A stretch of 64,000 bases of DNA from Membranihabitans marinus (lineage in GTDB: Bacteria; Bacteroidota; Bacteroidia; Chitinophagales; Saprospiraceae). A model generated the notes under the pieces. That model worked only from the letters and a program-made list of their open reading frames with translations. It ran no database searches and had not been told where the DNA came from. Shown in pieces: positions 37,917-47,517 of this stretch. The position numbers were made by a program, and so were the translations under genes. The stretch lies in contig NZ_JAHVHU010000013.1 of the NCBI RefSeq assembly GCF_019802045.1, positions 62,001 to 126,000 on the forward strand, written 5' to 3'. Every line of letters starts with the position of its first letter. Positions within the stretch are counted from its first letter, which is position 1.

Positions 37917-37993
37917 ATGAGTTGGGAGTTTAATAAATGAGTATTATCGAATTTTAAAGCCAAACTCAGGAACTCATTAACCCAATAACTCAA
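37917..37993 (+). repeat. imperfect inverted repeat in the rpsS-rplV gap
   Basis: ATGAGTTGGGAGTTTAATAA and the following ATGAGT (37917-37942) pair imperfectly with AACTCATTAACCCAATAACT and following CA (37971-37992): TGAGTT/AACTCA ends plus TTAAT and CCC/GGG blocks. It may be a processing or attenuation structure, or a simple-word repeat like other intergenic tracts in the window. Confidence 0.45.
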
Positions 37994-38007
37994 TAAGATA
38001 AAAAAAT

Positions 38008-38427
38008 ATGGAAGCAGTTGCGAAATTAAAAAATTGCCCGATGTCAGCACGAAAGATGAGACTGCTGGTAGATAACATTCGAGGTAAGAGTGTGAATGAC
38101 GCACTCAATATCTGCCGGTTTTCAAACCGTGAAGCGGGAGAATGGATTGAGAAACTATTGATCTCAGCTATTTCCAACTGGGAATATAAAAGTGAAGGTC
38201 GCAGTGCAGAAGATTTTGATTTGTACATCAAAACTGCATTGGTTGATGAAGCCGGTATGCTAAAAAGAATCCGTCCTGCACCGCATGGACGGGCACACCG
38301 GGTACGAAAAAGATCAAATCATGTGACATTGATCGTAGAAAACAAATTGCCTTTTGAAGCTGAGGAGGACGAGGAGATCGAAGAACCCGTCATGGAAGAG
38401 GTAGAAACTAACAATGATGATAATTAA
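38008..38427 (+). CDS. rplV: 50S ribosomal protein L22, with acidic tail
   Basis: This 139-residue protein lines the exit tunnel. [29 protein letters not shown] and the hairpin [25 protein letters not shown] are typical; the latter region carries macrolide-resistance sites. The last 20-25 residues are strongly acidic ([19 protein letters not shown]), an extension beyond the usual 110-115 residues. The tail probably lies on the solvent side. Confidence 0.97.
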   Translation: MEAVAKLKNCPMSARKMRLLVDNIRGKSVNDALNICRFSNREAGEWIEKLLISAISNWEYKSEGRSAEDFDLYIKTALVDEAGMLKRIRPAPHGRAHRVRKRSNHVTLIVENKLPFEAEEDEEIEEPVMEEVETNNDDN

Positions 38428-38450
38428 ATACAACAAGCAAATTAAATAGA

Positions 38451-39161
38451 ATGGGGCAGAAGACAAATCCAATTGGAAATCGTTTAGGAATAATTCGCGG
38501 CTGGGATTCAAACTGGTTTGCAGATAAAGATTTCGCTGATAAAGTCGTCGAAGATGAACGCATACGTCAGTATCTTCGTGCCCGTGTGCACAAAGGTGGC
38601 ATATCATCGATTATTATCGAACGAACCTTGAAGCGAATAACGATTACCATCACGACGTCACGACCAGGAATTATTATTGGAAAAGGAGGATCAGAGGTTG
38701 ATAGCATTCGTGCTGAGCTCAATAAGCTGACCGGGAAAGAGGTTCAGATTAACATCGTAGAAATTCGAAAACCCGAACTCGATGCCTATATCGTAGCCGA
38801 ATCCATTGCGAAGCAACTGGAAGCTCGGATGAATTATCGTCGAGTGATTAAGATGACTATCCAGTCAACCATGCGTGCCAATGCTGAAGGGATAAAAGTA
38901 CGGATCGCCGGTCGGTTAAACGGAGCAGATATGGCCCGAACTGAAGAATACAAAGACGGCCGAATTCCATTGCATACGTTCCGAGCCGATATTGATTATG
39001 CTCTGGTCGAAGCGCAGACGGTGTATGGAAAAATCGGAGTGAAAGTGTGGATTTGTCGAGGAGAAGTTCTGGGCAAACGAGAATTATCTCCACTTGTCGG
39101 TCTGAAGCAAAAACCGCGTGGTGGCGGCGGAGGTCGTGACCGGAAACGACGGAGAAAGTAA
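38451..39161 (+). CDS. rpsC: 30S ribosomal protein S3
   Basis: This 236-residue protein forms part of the mRNA entry channel with helicase activity. [22 protein letters not shown], the KH motif [18 protein letters not shown] and the C-terminal [24 protein letters not shown] are intact, and the tail is Gly/Arg-rich. A 91-base gap with a TACCTTTG box follows, before rplP. Confidence 0.98.
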   Translation: MGQKTNPIGNRLGIIRGWDSNWFADKDFADKVVEDERIRQYLRARVHKGGISSIIIERTLKRITITITTSRPGIIIGKGGSEVDSIRAELNKLTGKEVQINIVEIRKPELDAYIVAESIAKQLEARMNYRRVIKMTIQSTMRANAEGIKVRIAGRLNGADMARTEEYKDGRIPLHTFRADIDYALVEAQTVYGKIGVKVWICRGEVLGKRELSPLVGLKQKPRGGGGGRDRKRRRK

Positions 39162-39201
39162 TATTTCTCAAAATTAATTATAGAATATTCTCTAAAGATT
39201 G

Positions 39202-39209
39202 TACCTTTG
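39202..39209 (+). promoter_or_regulatory. candidate internal promoter before rplP
   Basis: TACCTTTG followed by C matches the TAnnTTTG -7 box exactly, within the 91-base gap between rpsC and rplP. No clear TTG lies at the -33 distance. If active, transcription would start near 39215, about 38 bases before the rplP ATG, adding transcript for the distal ribosomal genes. Confidence 0.4.
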
Positions 39210-39252
39210 CAAAACTTTTGCGGAAACGGTAGAAAAGAATAAATAAAAAGTC

Positions 39253-39675
39253 ATGTTACAGCCAAAAAGGACGAAATATAGAAAGCAGCAAAAAGGGAGA
39301 AACCGCGGATTAGCCCACAGAGGTAGTTCCATTTCTTTCGGGGAATATGGCTTGAAAGCCACGACAGCCGGATGGATAACAAACCGACAAATCGAGTCAG
39401 CCCGGATTGCTCTGACTAGATATATGAAAAGAGAAGGGATTGTATGGATTCGTATTTTTCCAGACAAGCCGGTAACGTCCAAGCCGCAGGAAGTGCGTAT
39501 GGGAAAGGGGAAAGGAGCTTTATCACATTATGTGGCTGTGGTGAAACCAGGAAGAATATTGTTTGAAGTAGCGGGAGTGCCTGCAGAAGTAGCTGAAGAG
39601 GCCTTTAGACTGGCTGCGCAAAAGTTACCAATAAATACCAAAATCTCTATGCGCAGAGATTTGAGAAACGTATAA
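39253..39675 (+). CDS. rplP: 50S ribosomal protein L16
   Basis: This 140-residue protein organises the A-site of the 50[25 protein letters not shown] and the [19 protein letters not shown] block, including the arginine hydroxylated in some bacteria, are present. A candidate promoter lies upstream. It is 14 bases before rpmC. Confidence 0.97.
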   Translation: MLQPKRTKYRKQQKGRNRGLAHRGSSISFGEYGLKATTAGWITNRQIESARIALTRYMKREGIVWIRIFPDKPVTSKPQEVRMGKGKGALSHYVAVVKPGRILFEVAGVPAEVAEEAFRLAAQKLPINTKISMRRDLRNV

Positions 39676-39689
39676 AAATAGGAAATATA

Positions 39690-39953
39690 ATGGCAGCATT
39701 GGATCCAAAAGATTATAAAGACCTGGGCCTGGAAGATTTGTCCGGGGAATTGGAAGGTACGGAAGCTCGATTGTCTCAGTTACAGTTCGATCATGCGACC
39801 AGAGGGATCGATAACCCTTTGCAGATTCGTTCATTGCGACGGAATATCGCTCGGCTGAAAACCGAATTACGTGCGCGAGAATTAAAAAGCAGCGATGAAA
39901 CTGTTCTCAATCGTCGTAGTAAAATCAGAGCGCGTAGAGCAAAAAATTCTTAA
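39690..39953 (+). CDS. rpmC: 50S ribosomal protein L29
   Basis: This 87-residue two-helix protein at the tunnel exit is longer than the usual 62-72 residues. The core LEDLSGELEGTEARLSQLQFDHATRGIDNPLQIRSLRRNIARLKTEL is normal (L23-facing helix pair), and the extra basic C-terminus reads VLNRRSKIRARRAKNS. It stands in its normal place between rplP and rpsQ. Confidence 0.95.
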   Translation: MAALDPKDYKDLGLEDLSGELEGTEARLSQLQFDHATRGIDNPLQIRSLRRNIARLKTELRARELKSSDETVLNRRSKIRARRAKNS

Positions 39954-39974
39954 TCGAGTAATTTGTATAATATC

Positions 39975-40232
39975 ATGGAAGAAAGGAAACTCAGAAAGAC
40001 CAAAACAGGGTTAGTCAGTAGTGACAAAATGGATAAGACGATTACTGTCGTGGTAGAACGTCAGATCAAACACCCGATGTATGGTAAATTCATTACCCGA
40101 TCAAAGAAATTTACAGCGCACGATGAAGAAAATCAGTGTGGTATCGGTGATAAAGTGGTGATTATGGAAACGCGGCCATTGAGTAAAAAGAAGCATTGGC
40201 GGCTCGTCGAGGTTCTCGAGAAAGCAAAATAA
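39975..40232 (+). CDS. rpsQ: 30S ribosomal protein S17
   Basis: This 85-residue OB-fold protein binds 16S rRNA early in assembly. The start ATG at 39975 ([20 protein letters not shown]) was preferred over an upstream TTG because family members begin close to RK-x-x-x-G-V-V. [18 protein letters not shown] and [20 protein letters not shown] complete the family pattern. It lies 21 bases after rpmC. Confidence 0.95.
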   Translation: MEERKLRKTKTGLVSSDKMDKTITVVVERQIKHPMYGKFITRSKKFTAHDEENQCGIGDKVVIMETRPLSKKKHWRLVEVLEKAK

Positions 40233-40264
40233 TATAACAGACACCTTAAACAAGCAGTGTAGAA

Positions 40265-40633
40265 ATGATACAGCAGGAAAGCAGATTAAAAGTTGCAGAT
40301 AATTCAGGTGCACGAAATGTACTATGCATCCGGGTGCTGGGAGGTACCAGAAAACGATACGCACATGTCGGAGACGAGATCGTCGTATCTGTCAAATCAG
40401 CGACGCCCAACGGACAAATAAAGAAAGGAACGGTCTCCCGGGCTGTTATTGTTCGGACAAAAAAAGAAATACGTCGTCAGGATGGATCGTACATCCGGTT
40501 TGATGACAATGCGGTGGTGTTACTCAATGCTGCTGGAGAGCCCCGGGGAACGCGTATATTTGGTCCCGTTGCACGAGAACTCCGTGAGCGAGATCACATG
40601 CGAATTGTTTCACTTGCGCCTGAAGTACTATAA
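40265..40633 (+). CDS. rplN: 50S ribosomal protein L14
   Basis: This 122-residue protein at the subunit interface reads [27 protein letters not shown], with the [12 protein letters not shown] block and the C-terminal [23 protein letters not shown]. It is full length. rplX starts ten bases downstream. Confidence 0.98.
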   Translation: MIQQESRLKVADNSGARNVLCIRVLGGTRKRYAHVGDEIVVSVKSATPNGQIKKGTVSRAVIVRTKKEIRRQDGSYIRFDDNAVVLLNAAGEPRGTRIFGPVARELRERDHMRIVSLAPEVL

Positions 40634-40643
40634 AGAAAAGATT

Positions 40644-40973
40644 ATGAAAAAGAGATTTGCCCCCAAGTGGAAAATTAAAAAAGGAGATAAGGTAAAGGTC
40701 CTCGCCGGCGAATACAAAGGCACAGAATCTGAAGTTCTCCATGTCTTTCCTGAACAAGGACGTGTATTGGTGGATGACGTAAATATGGTCAAAAAACACC
40801 AGAAGCCGACAAATGATCATCCCGGTGGTATTATCGAACAACCGGCACCGATCAATATTTCCAACGTGATGTTGATTGACTCCAAAAGTGGGGAGGCTAC
40901 ACGCGTAGGTCGTAGAGTAGAAGACGGTAAATTAGTCCGTTATTCCAAGAAAACAGGAGAAACTATTAAATGA
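40644..40973 (+). CDS. rplX: 50S ribosomal protein L24
   Basis: This 109-residue protein is an assembly initiator of the 50S. The ATG at 40644 begins [29 protein letters not shown], where the KOW motif ([13 protein letters not shown]) is typical; an open frame upstream overlaps rplN and is not protein-like. The end overlaps rplE by four bases (ATGA), implying translational coupling. Confidence 0.96.
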   Translation: MKKRFAPKWKIKKGDKVKVLAGEYKGTESEVLHVFPEQGRVLVDDVNMVKKHQKPTNDHPGGIIEQPAPINISNVMLIDSKSGEATRVGRRVEDGKLVRYSKKTGETIK

Positions 40974-41527
40974 TGAGTTATACACCAAGATTAAAAACAC
41001 AGTATCAGAAGGAGGTGATTCCGCACATGATGGAAAAGTTTAACTATTCCAGCGTGATGGAAGTTCCGAAATTAACAAAGATCTGTATAAACCAGGGGAT
41101 TGGCGAAGCCACCCAGGATAAAAAATTGGTTGATTCAGCCTTGGAGGAATTATCTATGATCGCAGGTCAGAGAGCGGTTCCGACGAAAGCCAAGAAGTCC
41201 GTTTCTAACTTTAAGTTGCGGGAAGGAATGACCATAGGAGCCCGGGTTACACTCCGAAAAGATCAAATGTATGAGTTTTTGGACCGGTTGGTAGCTGTAG
41301 CTCTTCCCCGTGTACGAGATTTCCGGGGAATTAGCGATAAAAGCTTTGATGGACGGGGTAATTATTCCTTAGGCATCACAGAACAAATCATTTTTCCTGA
41401 AATCAATATCGATAAAATCAATAAGATTACCGGAATGGACATTACCTTTGTGACAACAGCGAATACTGATGCAGAAGCATTGGAGCTGCTCAAAGGACTC
41501 GGAATGCCATTCAAGAATCAAAATTAA
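40970..41527 (+). CDS. rplE: 50S ribosomal protein L5
   Basis: This 185-residue protein binds 5S rRNA in the central protuberance. [23 protein letters not shown] leads into [18 protein letters not shown], the [18 protein letters not shown] and [19 protein letters not shown] blocks. The start overlaps the rplX stop (ATGATGAG), so either of two tandem ATGs could be used. AAGGAGGTG within its own coding sequence (41009-41017) is not a binding site for a known gene. Confidence 0.97.
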   Translation: MMSYTPRLKTQYQKEVIPHMMEKFNYSSVMEVPKLTKICINQGIGEATQDKKLVDSALEELSMIAGQRAVPTKAKKSVSNFKLREGMTIGARVTLRKDQMYEFLDRLVAVALPRVRDFRGISDKSFDGRGNYSLGITEQIIFPEINIDKINKITGMDITFVTTANTDAEALELLKGLGMPFKNQN

Positions 41528-41537
41528 TCCATAGATT

Positions 41538-41807
41538 ATGGCCAGAAAGGCACTTATAGCGAGAGAAAAGAAAAGAGAGCGTATGGTAAAAAAGTACGCG
41601 GAATTGCGAGCGAAATTGAAAGAAGAAGGCGATTGGGAAGCGTTGGATAAATTACCGCGTAATTCTTCCCCTGTACGGTTGCACAATCGGTGCCGGTTAA
41701 CCGGACGTCCGAAAGGGTATATGCGTAAATTTGGTGTTAATCGGGTGACTTTCAGAGAAATGGCACTCAACGGTAAAATTCCTGGTGTCACAAAAGCCAG
41801 TTGGTAA
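41538..41807 (+). CDS. rpsN: 30S ribosomal protein S14, zinc-free form
   Basis: This 89-residue S14 belongs to the longer C-minus form: only one cysteine (in [21 protein letters not shown]) remains and the CxxC pairs of the short zinc form are absent. The family core [12 protein letters not shown] and the C-terminal [11 protein letters not shown] are complete. It sits in the standard place between rplE and rpsH. Confidence 0.97.
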   Translation: MARKALIAREKKRERMVKKYAELRAKLKEEGDWEALDKLPRNSSPVRLHNRCRLTGRPKGYMRKFGVNRVTFREMALNGKIPGVTKASW

Positions 41808-41831
41808 AATTACTTTTATAAAAGAAGCGAA

Positions 41832-42236
41832 ATGGCAGTTACAGATCCTATAGCAGATTATTTGACTCGTATCCGGAATGCTCAGATGGCCGGACACAAG
41901 GTTGTGAGAATTCCATCGTCTAACCTTAAAAAGAGTCTGACAGAGATTCTTTACGAGAACGGTTTCATCTATCGATACAAATTCGATGATAAAGACGGAC
42001 CGCAAGGTACCCTGAGTATCGCATTAAAATACCTCAAAGAGGATAATGCGCCATTAATCCGAAGCATGAAACGGGTGTCAAGACCTGGTTTGCGGATTTA
42101 TAAGAAAGCGGTTGATATTCCCAGAGTGATCGATGGTCTTGGAATCGCTGTCATATCTACCTCGCATGGTCTGATGACGGATACTGAAGCTCGAAATAGA
42201 AACCTCGGCGGAGAAGTACTTTGCTACATCTATTAA
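41832..42236 (+). CDS. rpsH: 30S ribosomal protein S8
   Basis: This 134-residue protein organises the central domain of 16S rRNA. MAVTDPIADYLTRIRNAQMAGHKVVRIPSS and the C-terminal GIAVISTSHGLMTDTEARNRNLGGEVLCYIY are family-complete. In E. coli S8 represses the spc operon at the rplE start; the tight rplX-rplE overlap here leaves no separate leader for such a site. Confidence 0.97.
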   Translation: MAVTDPIADYLTRIRNAQMAGHKVVRIPSSNLKKSLTEILYENGFIYRYKFDDKDGPQGTLSIALKYLKEDNAPLIRSMKRVSRPGLRIYKKAVDIPRVIDGLGIAVISTSHGLMTDTEARNRNLGGEVLCYIY

Positions 42237-42262
42237 TAATAAGAATTTAAAATATATAAGCT

Positions 42263-42817
42263 ATGTCTAGGATTGGATACCGGGTGCTGGAAATACCAAA
42301 AGATGTAAAAGTCGAAGTTTCCAAAGGCAATATGATAACCGTAAAGGGGCCGAAAGGAGAATTGACTCAACAAATCGATCCTGATATGGAAGTGAAGACC
42401 GAAGACAACACCGTATCATTGGTTCGACCAACCGAACAAAAACGACACAAAGCCCTACATGGTCTTTACAACGCCTTGGTCCACAATATGTTGGTTGGAG
42501 TTTCAGAGGGATACACCAAAGAACTTGAATTAGTCGGTGTGGGATTTCGGGTAAACAATACAGGAAACTTGCTGGAACTAACCGTGGGGTATTCTCACCC
42601 GATTATGTTCTACGTGCCGGATGAAATAAAACTGGAAACCATTACAGAGAAAGGTAAAAATCCACGCATTGTTATGGAAAGTTGCAATCTGGAACTCTTG
42701 GGAATGATAGCCAGCAAGATACGAGGTTTCCGGAAACCAGAACCGTACAAAGGAAAAGGAATCCGATACAAAGGGGAGTACATCCGACGTAAAGCAGGTA
42801 AGACAGCCGCTAAATAA
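42263..42817 (+). CDS. rplF: 50S ribosomal protein L6
   Basis: This 184-residue protein near the sarcin-ricin loop has two similar domains. Family segments are SRIGYRVLEIPKDVKVEV, GLYNALVHNMLVGVSEGY and the C-terminal GKIRGFRKPEPYKGKGIRYKGEYIRRKAGKTA (with ASKI before it). The length is normal, and rplR follows after 32 bases. Confidence 0.97.
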   Translation: MSRIGYRVLEIPKDVKVEVSKGNMITVKGPKGELTQQIDPDMEVKTEDNTVSLVRPTEQKRHKALHGLYNALVHNMLVGVSEGYTKELELVGVGFRVNNTGNLLELTVGYSHPIMFYVPDEIKLETITEKGKNPRIVMESCNLELLGMIASKIRGFRKPEPYKGKGIRYKGEYIRRKAGKTAAK

Positions 42818-42849
42818 TTTTTTTTGATCCAACGTGAAATTGAGTAAGG

Positions 42850-43203
42850 ATGAAAATGACTAAAACAGCACGAAGAAATCGTATTAAGAAACGCGTGCGT
42901 AGAAAAATTAACGGAAATGCCGATCAACCTAGATTGACCATATATCGTTCAAATAAAGGAATTAGTTGTCAGTTGATTGATGATGTGACGAACACAACGG
43001 TAGTAGCTGCGTCTTCCAAAGAAAAAGGTTTTAATGCTGAAGGAACAAAATCTGATCAAGCAAAAGAAATCGGTAAATTGATCGCAGAACGAGCCAAAGC
43101 TAAAAATATCGAATCGGTGGTGTTTGACCGAAGCGGGTACTTGTATCACGGGCGCATCAAAGCCTTGGCGGAGGGAGCACGGGAAGGCGGTCTCAAATTT
43201 TAA
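42850..43203 (+). CDS. rplR: 50S ribosomal protein L18
   Basis: This 117-residue 5S rRNA-binding protein starts [29 protein letters not shown] and ends with the family motif [28 protein letters not shown]. An internal ATG two codons later is an alternative start of no consequence. It lies 25 bases before rpsE. Confidence 0.97.
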   Translation: MKMTKTARRNRIKKRVRRKINGNADQPRLTIYRSNKGISCQLIDDVTNTTVVAASSKEKGFNAEGTKSDQAKEIGKLIAERAKAKNIESVVFDRSGYLYHGRIKALAEGAREGGLKF

Positions 43204-43228
43204 TTAAGAATAGAACAATCACAGTATA

Positions 43229-43750
43229 ATGGCGATAAAAAGAGTAAATCCGAACGAAGCTGGTGAACTGACCGAAAAGGTGGTCAGTCTGAGCCGGGTA
43301 GCAAAAGTAACCAAGGGGGGGCGTACCTTTAGTTTTTCAGCACTGGTCGTAGTCGGCGATGGAAATGGTGTAGTTGGATACGGACTGGGAAAAGCCCGGG
43401 ATGTATCTGAGAGTATTGCAAAAGGAATTGAAGATGGGAAGAAAAATATGATCCGGTTTCCACTCTTGAATAGAACCATCCCTCATACGCAGAAAGGTAA
43501 ATTCAGTGGAGGAAAAGTTCTGATGAAGCCAGCTACGGATGGTACCGGGGTTATTGCCGGTGGTCCTATGCGGGCTGTTCTTGAAGTTGCCGGAGTACAC
43601 AATGTTCTGGCCAAATCACAAGGTTCATCCAATCCACATAACGTGGTCAAAGCAACGCTTGATGCACTTATGAAGTTACGAGATCCTTACACGATAGCCC
43701 GTGAACGCGGTCTTACACTGGAACAGTTATTTCATCAAAAGGAAAAGTAA
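43229..43750 (+). CDS. rpsE: 30S ribosomal protein S5
   Basis: This 173-residue protein helps control decoding accuracy at the mRNA entry. The double-stranded RNA-binding block [31 protein letters not shown] and [36 protein letters not shown] are complete. The spectinomycin-site residues of the KGGRTF loop appear normal. rpmD follows 29 bases downstream. Confidence 0.97.
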   Translation: MAIKRVNPNEAGELTEKVVSLSRVAKVTKGGRTFSFSALVVVGDGNGVVGYGLGKARDVSESIAKGIEDGKKNMIRFPLLNRTIPHTQKGKFSGGKVLMKPATDGTGVIAGGPMRAVLEVAGVHNVLAKSQGSSNPHNVVKATLDALMKLRDPYTIARERGLTLEQLFHQKEK

Positions 43751-43779
43751 TTTATTCCTTTTATTAAACAACCTGAACA

Positions 43780-44028
43780 ATGACAAAAGTAAGAATCAAG
43801 CAGATACGAAGTGCCATCGATCGGAGTACCAAACAAAAGCGAACCCTTCAGGCATTGGGTCTTAGGAAGATCAATGCAAGTGTGGAACACCAATTAAATG
43901 ACAATATCCGGGGTATGATATTTCGGGTCTCCCACCTGGTCGAGGTCGAGGAAATTAGCGGAACCGATGGTTCTGAAACCAAAGCAGCAGGTGGACAATC
44001 TGTAAACGCGATAGCCGAAGAAGAATAA
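43780..44028 (+). CDS. rpmD: 50S ribosomal protein L30, with C-terminal extension
   Basis: This 82-residue protein exceeds the usual 58-62 residues. The core [56 protein letters not shown] is normal, and a polar acidic tail ([22 protein letters not shown]) is added. It occupies its standard place between rpsE and rplO. Confidence 0.95.
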   Translation: MTKVRIKQIRSAIDRSTKQKRTLQALGLRKINASVEHQLNDNIRGMIFRVSHLVEVEEISGTDGSETKAAGGQSVNAIAEEE

Positions 44029-44065
44029 CTGTCAGATACGATAACACAAAGAAATAGATTACGAT

Positions 44066-44515
44066 ATGGAGTTGCATAATTTAAAACCAGCGAAGGGCGC
44101 CGTTCACAATAGTAAACGGGTCGGTAGAGGAGAAGGAAGTGGAAACGGCGATACCGCTACCCGAGGACACAAAGGCGCAAAATCCCGGTCCGGATTTAAG
44201 AATAAAAGAAATTTTGAAGGGGGACAAATGCCGTTGCAGATGCGTCTTCCTAAACGCGGATTCAAGAATAGAAACCGGAAGGATTACAACACCTTTAATC
44301 TATTTGAATTAGCCGCTATTGCAGAAAAATATGATGTGACTGAGATTGATTTGCCTTTCCTGAAAGAACACCGGTATATTCAAAAAGGAGAATTAGTGAA
44401 GATCCTGGGGAATGGTGAACTGGATAAAGCATTGACAGTAGAAGTTCATGCTTTCTCTAAGTCAGCAAAAGATGCGATTGAAGCCCAAGGAGGTACTGTA
44501 AAAATACACGAATAA
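44066..44515 (+). CDS. rplO: 50S ribosomal protein L15
   Basis: This 149-residue late-assembly protein reads MELHNLKPAKGAVHNSKRVGRGEGSGNGDTATRGHKGAKSRSG, then GGQMPLQMRLPKRGFKNRNRKDYNTFNL, and a C-terminal VHAFSKSAKDAIEAQGGTVK; all family blocks are present. It is eight bases before secY, as expected of a co-translated pair. Confidence 0.97.
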   Translation: MELHNLKPAKGAVHNSKRVGRGEGSGNGDTATRGHKGAKSRSGFKNKRNFEGGQMPLQMRLPKRGFKNRNRKDYNTFNLFELAAIAEKYDVTEIDLPFLKEHRYIQKGELVKILGNGELDKALTVEVHAFSKSAKDAIEAQGGTVKIHE

Positions 44516-44523
44516 AGATTCCA

Positions 44524-45888
44524 ATGAAAAGTTTTATATCCACCATAAAGAACATTTGGAAGATTAAAGAATTGCGTGAACGGATACTGTTCACGCTTTT
44601 GATCTTATTAGTCTATCGGTTTGGAACCTACGTCCTGTTACCGGGCGTAAACAGGGCTGTACTTGAAGCAGCTACTTCCAGTTCTGCTCCGACTGATATT
44701 CTTAGCATGATCAATGCTTTTGCAGGTGGAGCTTTTAACCGCGCTGCTTTCTTCGCACTGGGAATCATGCCATATATCACGGCTTCGATTATCGTGCAGT
44801 TGCTCGGATTTGCAGTGCCTTATTTCCAGAAACTTCAACAAAAGGAAGGGGAATCCGGACGGAAAAAACTAACCCAGATTACGCGTCTGTTAACGCTGGC
44901 GATTACCTTAGTACAAGGTGGAGCCTATCTAAGCTGGATCAAAAGCCAGGGCGCAATAGATCCCAATATTCCCGAATCCATCTTTTGGATATCCAATGTG
45001 ATTATTCTTTCGTCAGGAACGATATTCGCGATGTGGCTTGGTGAAAAAATTACCGACCGAGGGATTGGAAACGGTATCTCCTTGTTGATCATGATCGGAA
45101 TTATAGCTACCCTGCCTCAGGCCTTTATATTTGAATTTACTTCTCAAATGGCTGCAGGTGGCTTGCTGATCTTTGTGATTGAGATTGCTGCACTTTTTGC
45201 TATAACCATGGTCTGTGTGCTGATCGTACAAGGAATTCGAAAAATACCCATTCAGTTTGCCAAACGGATGGTGGGGCGTAGCAGCAACATACCCATTCAG
45301 GGTGCCCGGGACTATATTCCGATTAAGGTAGCAGCTGCAGGGGTAATGCCAATCATTTTCGCGCAGGCATTAATGTTTCTTCCGTCGACTGTTTCTCAGT
45401 ACTTTATGGGTGAAACAACCAGTTCGACCGGTTTTCTGGCACAATTGACAGATATTTCTTCTTTCCCTTACAATGCCGTGTACTTTATTTTAGTCGTCGT
45501 GTTTACCTATGTTTACACCGCCTTGCTGGTGAACCCTAAGCAGTACGCAGAATATCTGAAACGACAAAATGCATTCATACCTGGCATAAAGCCCGGAAAA
45601 CCTACGCAAGATTTTATTGACGCCGTCACGACCAGAGTGACATTGCCCGGTTCGATCTTTTTGGGTCTGATCGCGATTCTCCCGGCTGTGGTGACATTGT
45701 TTGGAGTAAATCAATTATTTGCTTATTTCTTCGGAGGAACCTCACTGCTTATTATCGTGGGTGTGGTACTTGATACCTTGCAACAGATCGAATCGTATCT
45801 TTTGATGCGAAAATATGATGGCTTGGTCAAATCAGGTAAAATCAAAGGAAGAAGCAGCTCTATGCAAACAATTGGTAGCGATTTATAG
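44524..45888 (+). CDS. secY: protein translocase subunit SecY
   Basis: This 454-residue protein is the channel of the Sec translocon in the inner membrane. About ten hydrophobic segments are visible, starting ERILFTLLILLVYRFGTYVLLPGV. The plug region, GIMPYITASIIVQLL, EKITDRGIGNGISLLIMIGI and the cytoplasmic loop FAKRMVGRSSNIPI fit the family. It ends in TAG. Next is map, not adk, an arrangement typical of Bacteroidota. Confidence 0.97.
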   Translation: MKSFISTIKNIWKIKELRERILFTLLILLVYRFGTYVLLPGVNRAVLEAATSSSAPTDILSMINAFAGGAFNRAAFFALGIMPYITASIIVQLLGFAVPYFQKLQQKEGESGRKKLTQITRLLTLAITLVQGGAYLSWIKSQGAIDPNIPESIFWISNVIILSSGTIFAMWLGEKITDRGIGNGISLLIMIGIIATLPQAFIFEFTSQMAAGGLLIFVIEIAALFAITMVCVLIVQGIRKIPIQFAKRMVGRSSNIPIQGARDYIPIKVAAAGVMPIIFAQALMFLPSTVSQYFMGETTSSTGFLAQLTDISSFPYNAVYFILVVVFTYVYTALLVNPKQYAEYLKRQNAFIPGIKPGKPTQDFIDAVTTRVTLPGSIFLGLIAILPAVVTLFGVNQLFAYFFGGTSLLIIVGVVLDTLQQIESYLLMRKYDGLVKSGKIKGRSSSMQTIGSDL

Positions 45889-45899
45889 TTACCTGCACC

Positions 45900-46706
45900 A
45901 TGAGCAACAAGATCATTTACAAGAACGAAGAAGAGATTGAACTTATCAGGAAGAATTGCCTGATCGTTTCCAAGGCATTGGCTCGTGTTGCAGAGCTTTT
46001 AAAACCCGGTATAACTTCGCTGGAGATTGATAAAGCAGCAGAAGAAGTCATTCGTGATCTAGGATCAACGCCTGGTTTTAAAGGCTACGGAGGGTTCCCG
46101 GCGACCTTATGTGTTTCATACAATGACATTGTCGTCCATGGTATTCCCGGAGATTATGAATTTAAAGACGGGGATATTGTTTCTGTCGATTGTGGTTCAT
46201 TTTCAGAAGGATATTATGGAGATGCTGCCTATACTTTTGCATTGGGTGCCGTAAAGTCTGATGTGCTGGAACTGTTGCGTGTGACCCGTGAATCCCTCTA
46301 TAAGGGCATTGAGAAGGCTGTGGTGGGAAATAGATTGGGAGACATCGGAGCAGCTATCCAGGACTATACAGAGAAAGAAAAAGGGTATAGTGTGGTACGG
46401 GATTTGGTGGGGCACGGTGTAGGGCAGAATCTGCACGAAGCACCTCAGGTTCCTAATTATGGCAAACGCGGTCGAGGCCGTAAACTGAGAGAAGGTTTGG
46501 TCATTGCGATCGAGCCTATGATCAATCTGGGCCGAAAAGAAATTTATCAGGAAAAGGATGGTTGGACCATAAAGACCCGCGATGGTGCACCTTCTGCTCA
46601 CTTTGAACATACGATAGCGGTGGGGAAAGGGGATGCGGATATCCTGTCCAGCCATGACGAGGTCGAAGATAATTATAAAAAGAACGCTAATCTTCTTGAT
46701 TTCTAA
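45900..46706 (+). CDS. map: methionine aminopeptidase, type I
   Basis: This 268-residue dinuclear metalloenzyme removes N-terminal methionine from nascent proteins. Metal ligands are visible in VSVDCG (Asp), GDAAYTFALG (Asp), VGHGVGQNLHEAPQVPNYG (His), IAIEPMI (Glu) and HFEHTIAV (Glu). It is 11 bases after secY and 40 bases before infA, with a likely promoter for infA in the gap. Confidence 0.97.
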   Translation: MSNKIIYKNEEEIELIRKNCLIVSKALARVAELLKPGITSLEIDKAAEEVIRDLGSTPGFKGYGGFPATLCVSYNDIVVHGIPGDYEFKDGDIVSVDCGSFSEGYYGDAAYTFALGAVKSDVLELLRVTRESLYKGIEKAVVGNRLGDIGAAIQDYTEKEKGYSVVRDLVGHGVGQNLHEAPQVPNYGKRGRGRKLREGLVIAIEPMINLGRKEIYQEKDGWTIKTRDGAPSAHFEHTIAVGKGDADILSSHDEVEDNYKKNANLLDF

Positions 46707-46725
46707 GATATTTTAGCGATATTTG
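46696..46725 (+). promoter_or_regulatory. candidate promoter of infA-rpmJ
   Basis: TTG at 46696-46698 and GATATTTG at 46718-46725 (7 of 8 positions of TAnnTTTG) are 19 bases apart, the expected Bacteroidota spacing. It overlaps the end of map and lies just upstream of infA. Transcription would begin near 46731, giving a 5' leader of about 16 bases. Confidence 0.5.
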
Positions 46726-46746
46726 CACTCCGAATTAAAAAATTAT

Positions 46747-46965
46747 ATGGCGAAACAAGGCATCATAAAACAAGACGGTATCATCGAGGAGGCGTTGTCC
46801 AATGCGATGTTCCGGGTGAGGTTAGAGAATGATCATTTGATTACAGCAACTATTTCCGGTAAGATGCGAATGAACTACATTCGTATATTGCCTGGTGATA
46901 AGGTGGCTGTAGAGATGTCACCATATGACTTGACCCGGGGGCGGATTACCTACCGGTATAAGTAA
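46747..46965 (+). CDS. infA: translation initiation factor IF-1
   Basis: This 72-residue OB-fold protein occupies the A site during initiation. The ATG at 46747 ([24 protein letters not shown]) was chosen because all family members start MAK; an in-frame TTG eight codons upstream overlaps the promoter. [28 protein letters not shown] at the C-terminus is the signature. It is 18 bases before rpmJ. Confidence 0.97.
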   Translation: MAKQGIIKQDGIIEEALSNAMFRVRLENDHLITATISGKMRMNYIRILPGDKVAVEMSPYDLTRGRITYRYK

Positions 46966-46983
46966 TTATAAAAAATTAATACA

Positions 46984-47100
46984 ATGAAGGTAAGAGCTTC
47001 GGTAAAGAAAAGATCGGCGGACTGCAAGATCGTTCGTCGGAAAGGGAAGATTTATATCATTAATAAAAAGAACCCTAAGTTTAAACAACGACAAGGTTAA
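46984..47100 (+). CDS. rpmJ: 50S ribosomal protein L36, zinc-free form
   Basis: This 38-residue protein, translated from ATG 46984 to TAA 47098-47100, begins [20 protein letters not shown] and ends [12 protein letters not shown]. It lies between infA and rpsM as usual. Of the zinc ligands of the C-plus form (C11, C14, C27, H33), only C14 remains; the others are S11, N27 and F33, so it should not bind zinc. Confidence 0.96.
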   Translation: MKVRASVKKRSADCKIVRRKGKIYIINKKNPKFKQRQG

Positions 47101-47112
47101 AATCCAGTAATT

Positions 47113-47490
47113 ATGGCACGAATAGCAGGAGTTGATTTGCCTCGTCACAAAAGAGGTGTTATCGCTTTGACCTACATTTATGGAATCGGGCGGACCCGTT
47201 CCAAGGAATTGTTAGCGAATGCTTCAATCGATGAGAATATCCATGTGGAAGATTGGACGGATGATAATATCCGAGATATTTCCAATGCGATACAGGAAGA
47301 GTATACAGTCGAAGGAGAACTTCGATCTGAAGTACAAACCAATATAAAGCGTTTGATGGATATAGCCAGCTATCGTGGGCTTCGGCACCGTAGAGGTCTT
47401 CCTGTTCGTGGACAACGAACCAAGACCAATGCTCGAACCCGGAAAGGTCGGAAGAAAACGGTCGCAAATAAGAAGAAAGTAACTAAATAA
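47113..47490 (+). CDS. rpsM: 30S ribosomal protein S13
   Basis: This 125-residue head protein forms intersubunit bridges. [57 protein letters not shown] and a basic tail are the family pattern. It opens the alpha segment 12 bases after rpmJ. That gap is too short for an S4-binding pseudoknot like that of E. coli. Confidence 0.97.
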   Translation: MARIAGVDLPRHKRGVIALTYIYGIGRTRSKELLANASIDENIHVEDWTDDNIRDISNAIQEEYTVEGELRSEVQTNIKRLMDIASYRGLRHRRGLPVRGQRTKTNARTRKGRKKTVANKKKVTK

Positions 47491-47517
47491 TAATAACGCG
47501 AAGTCTAATCGAGGAAA

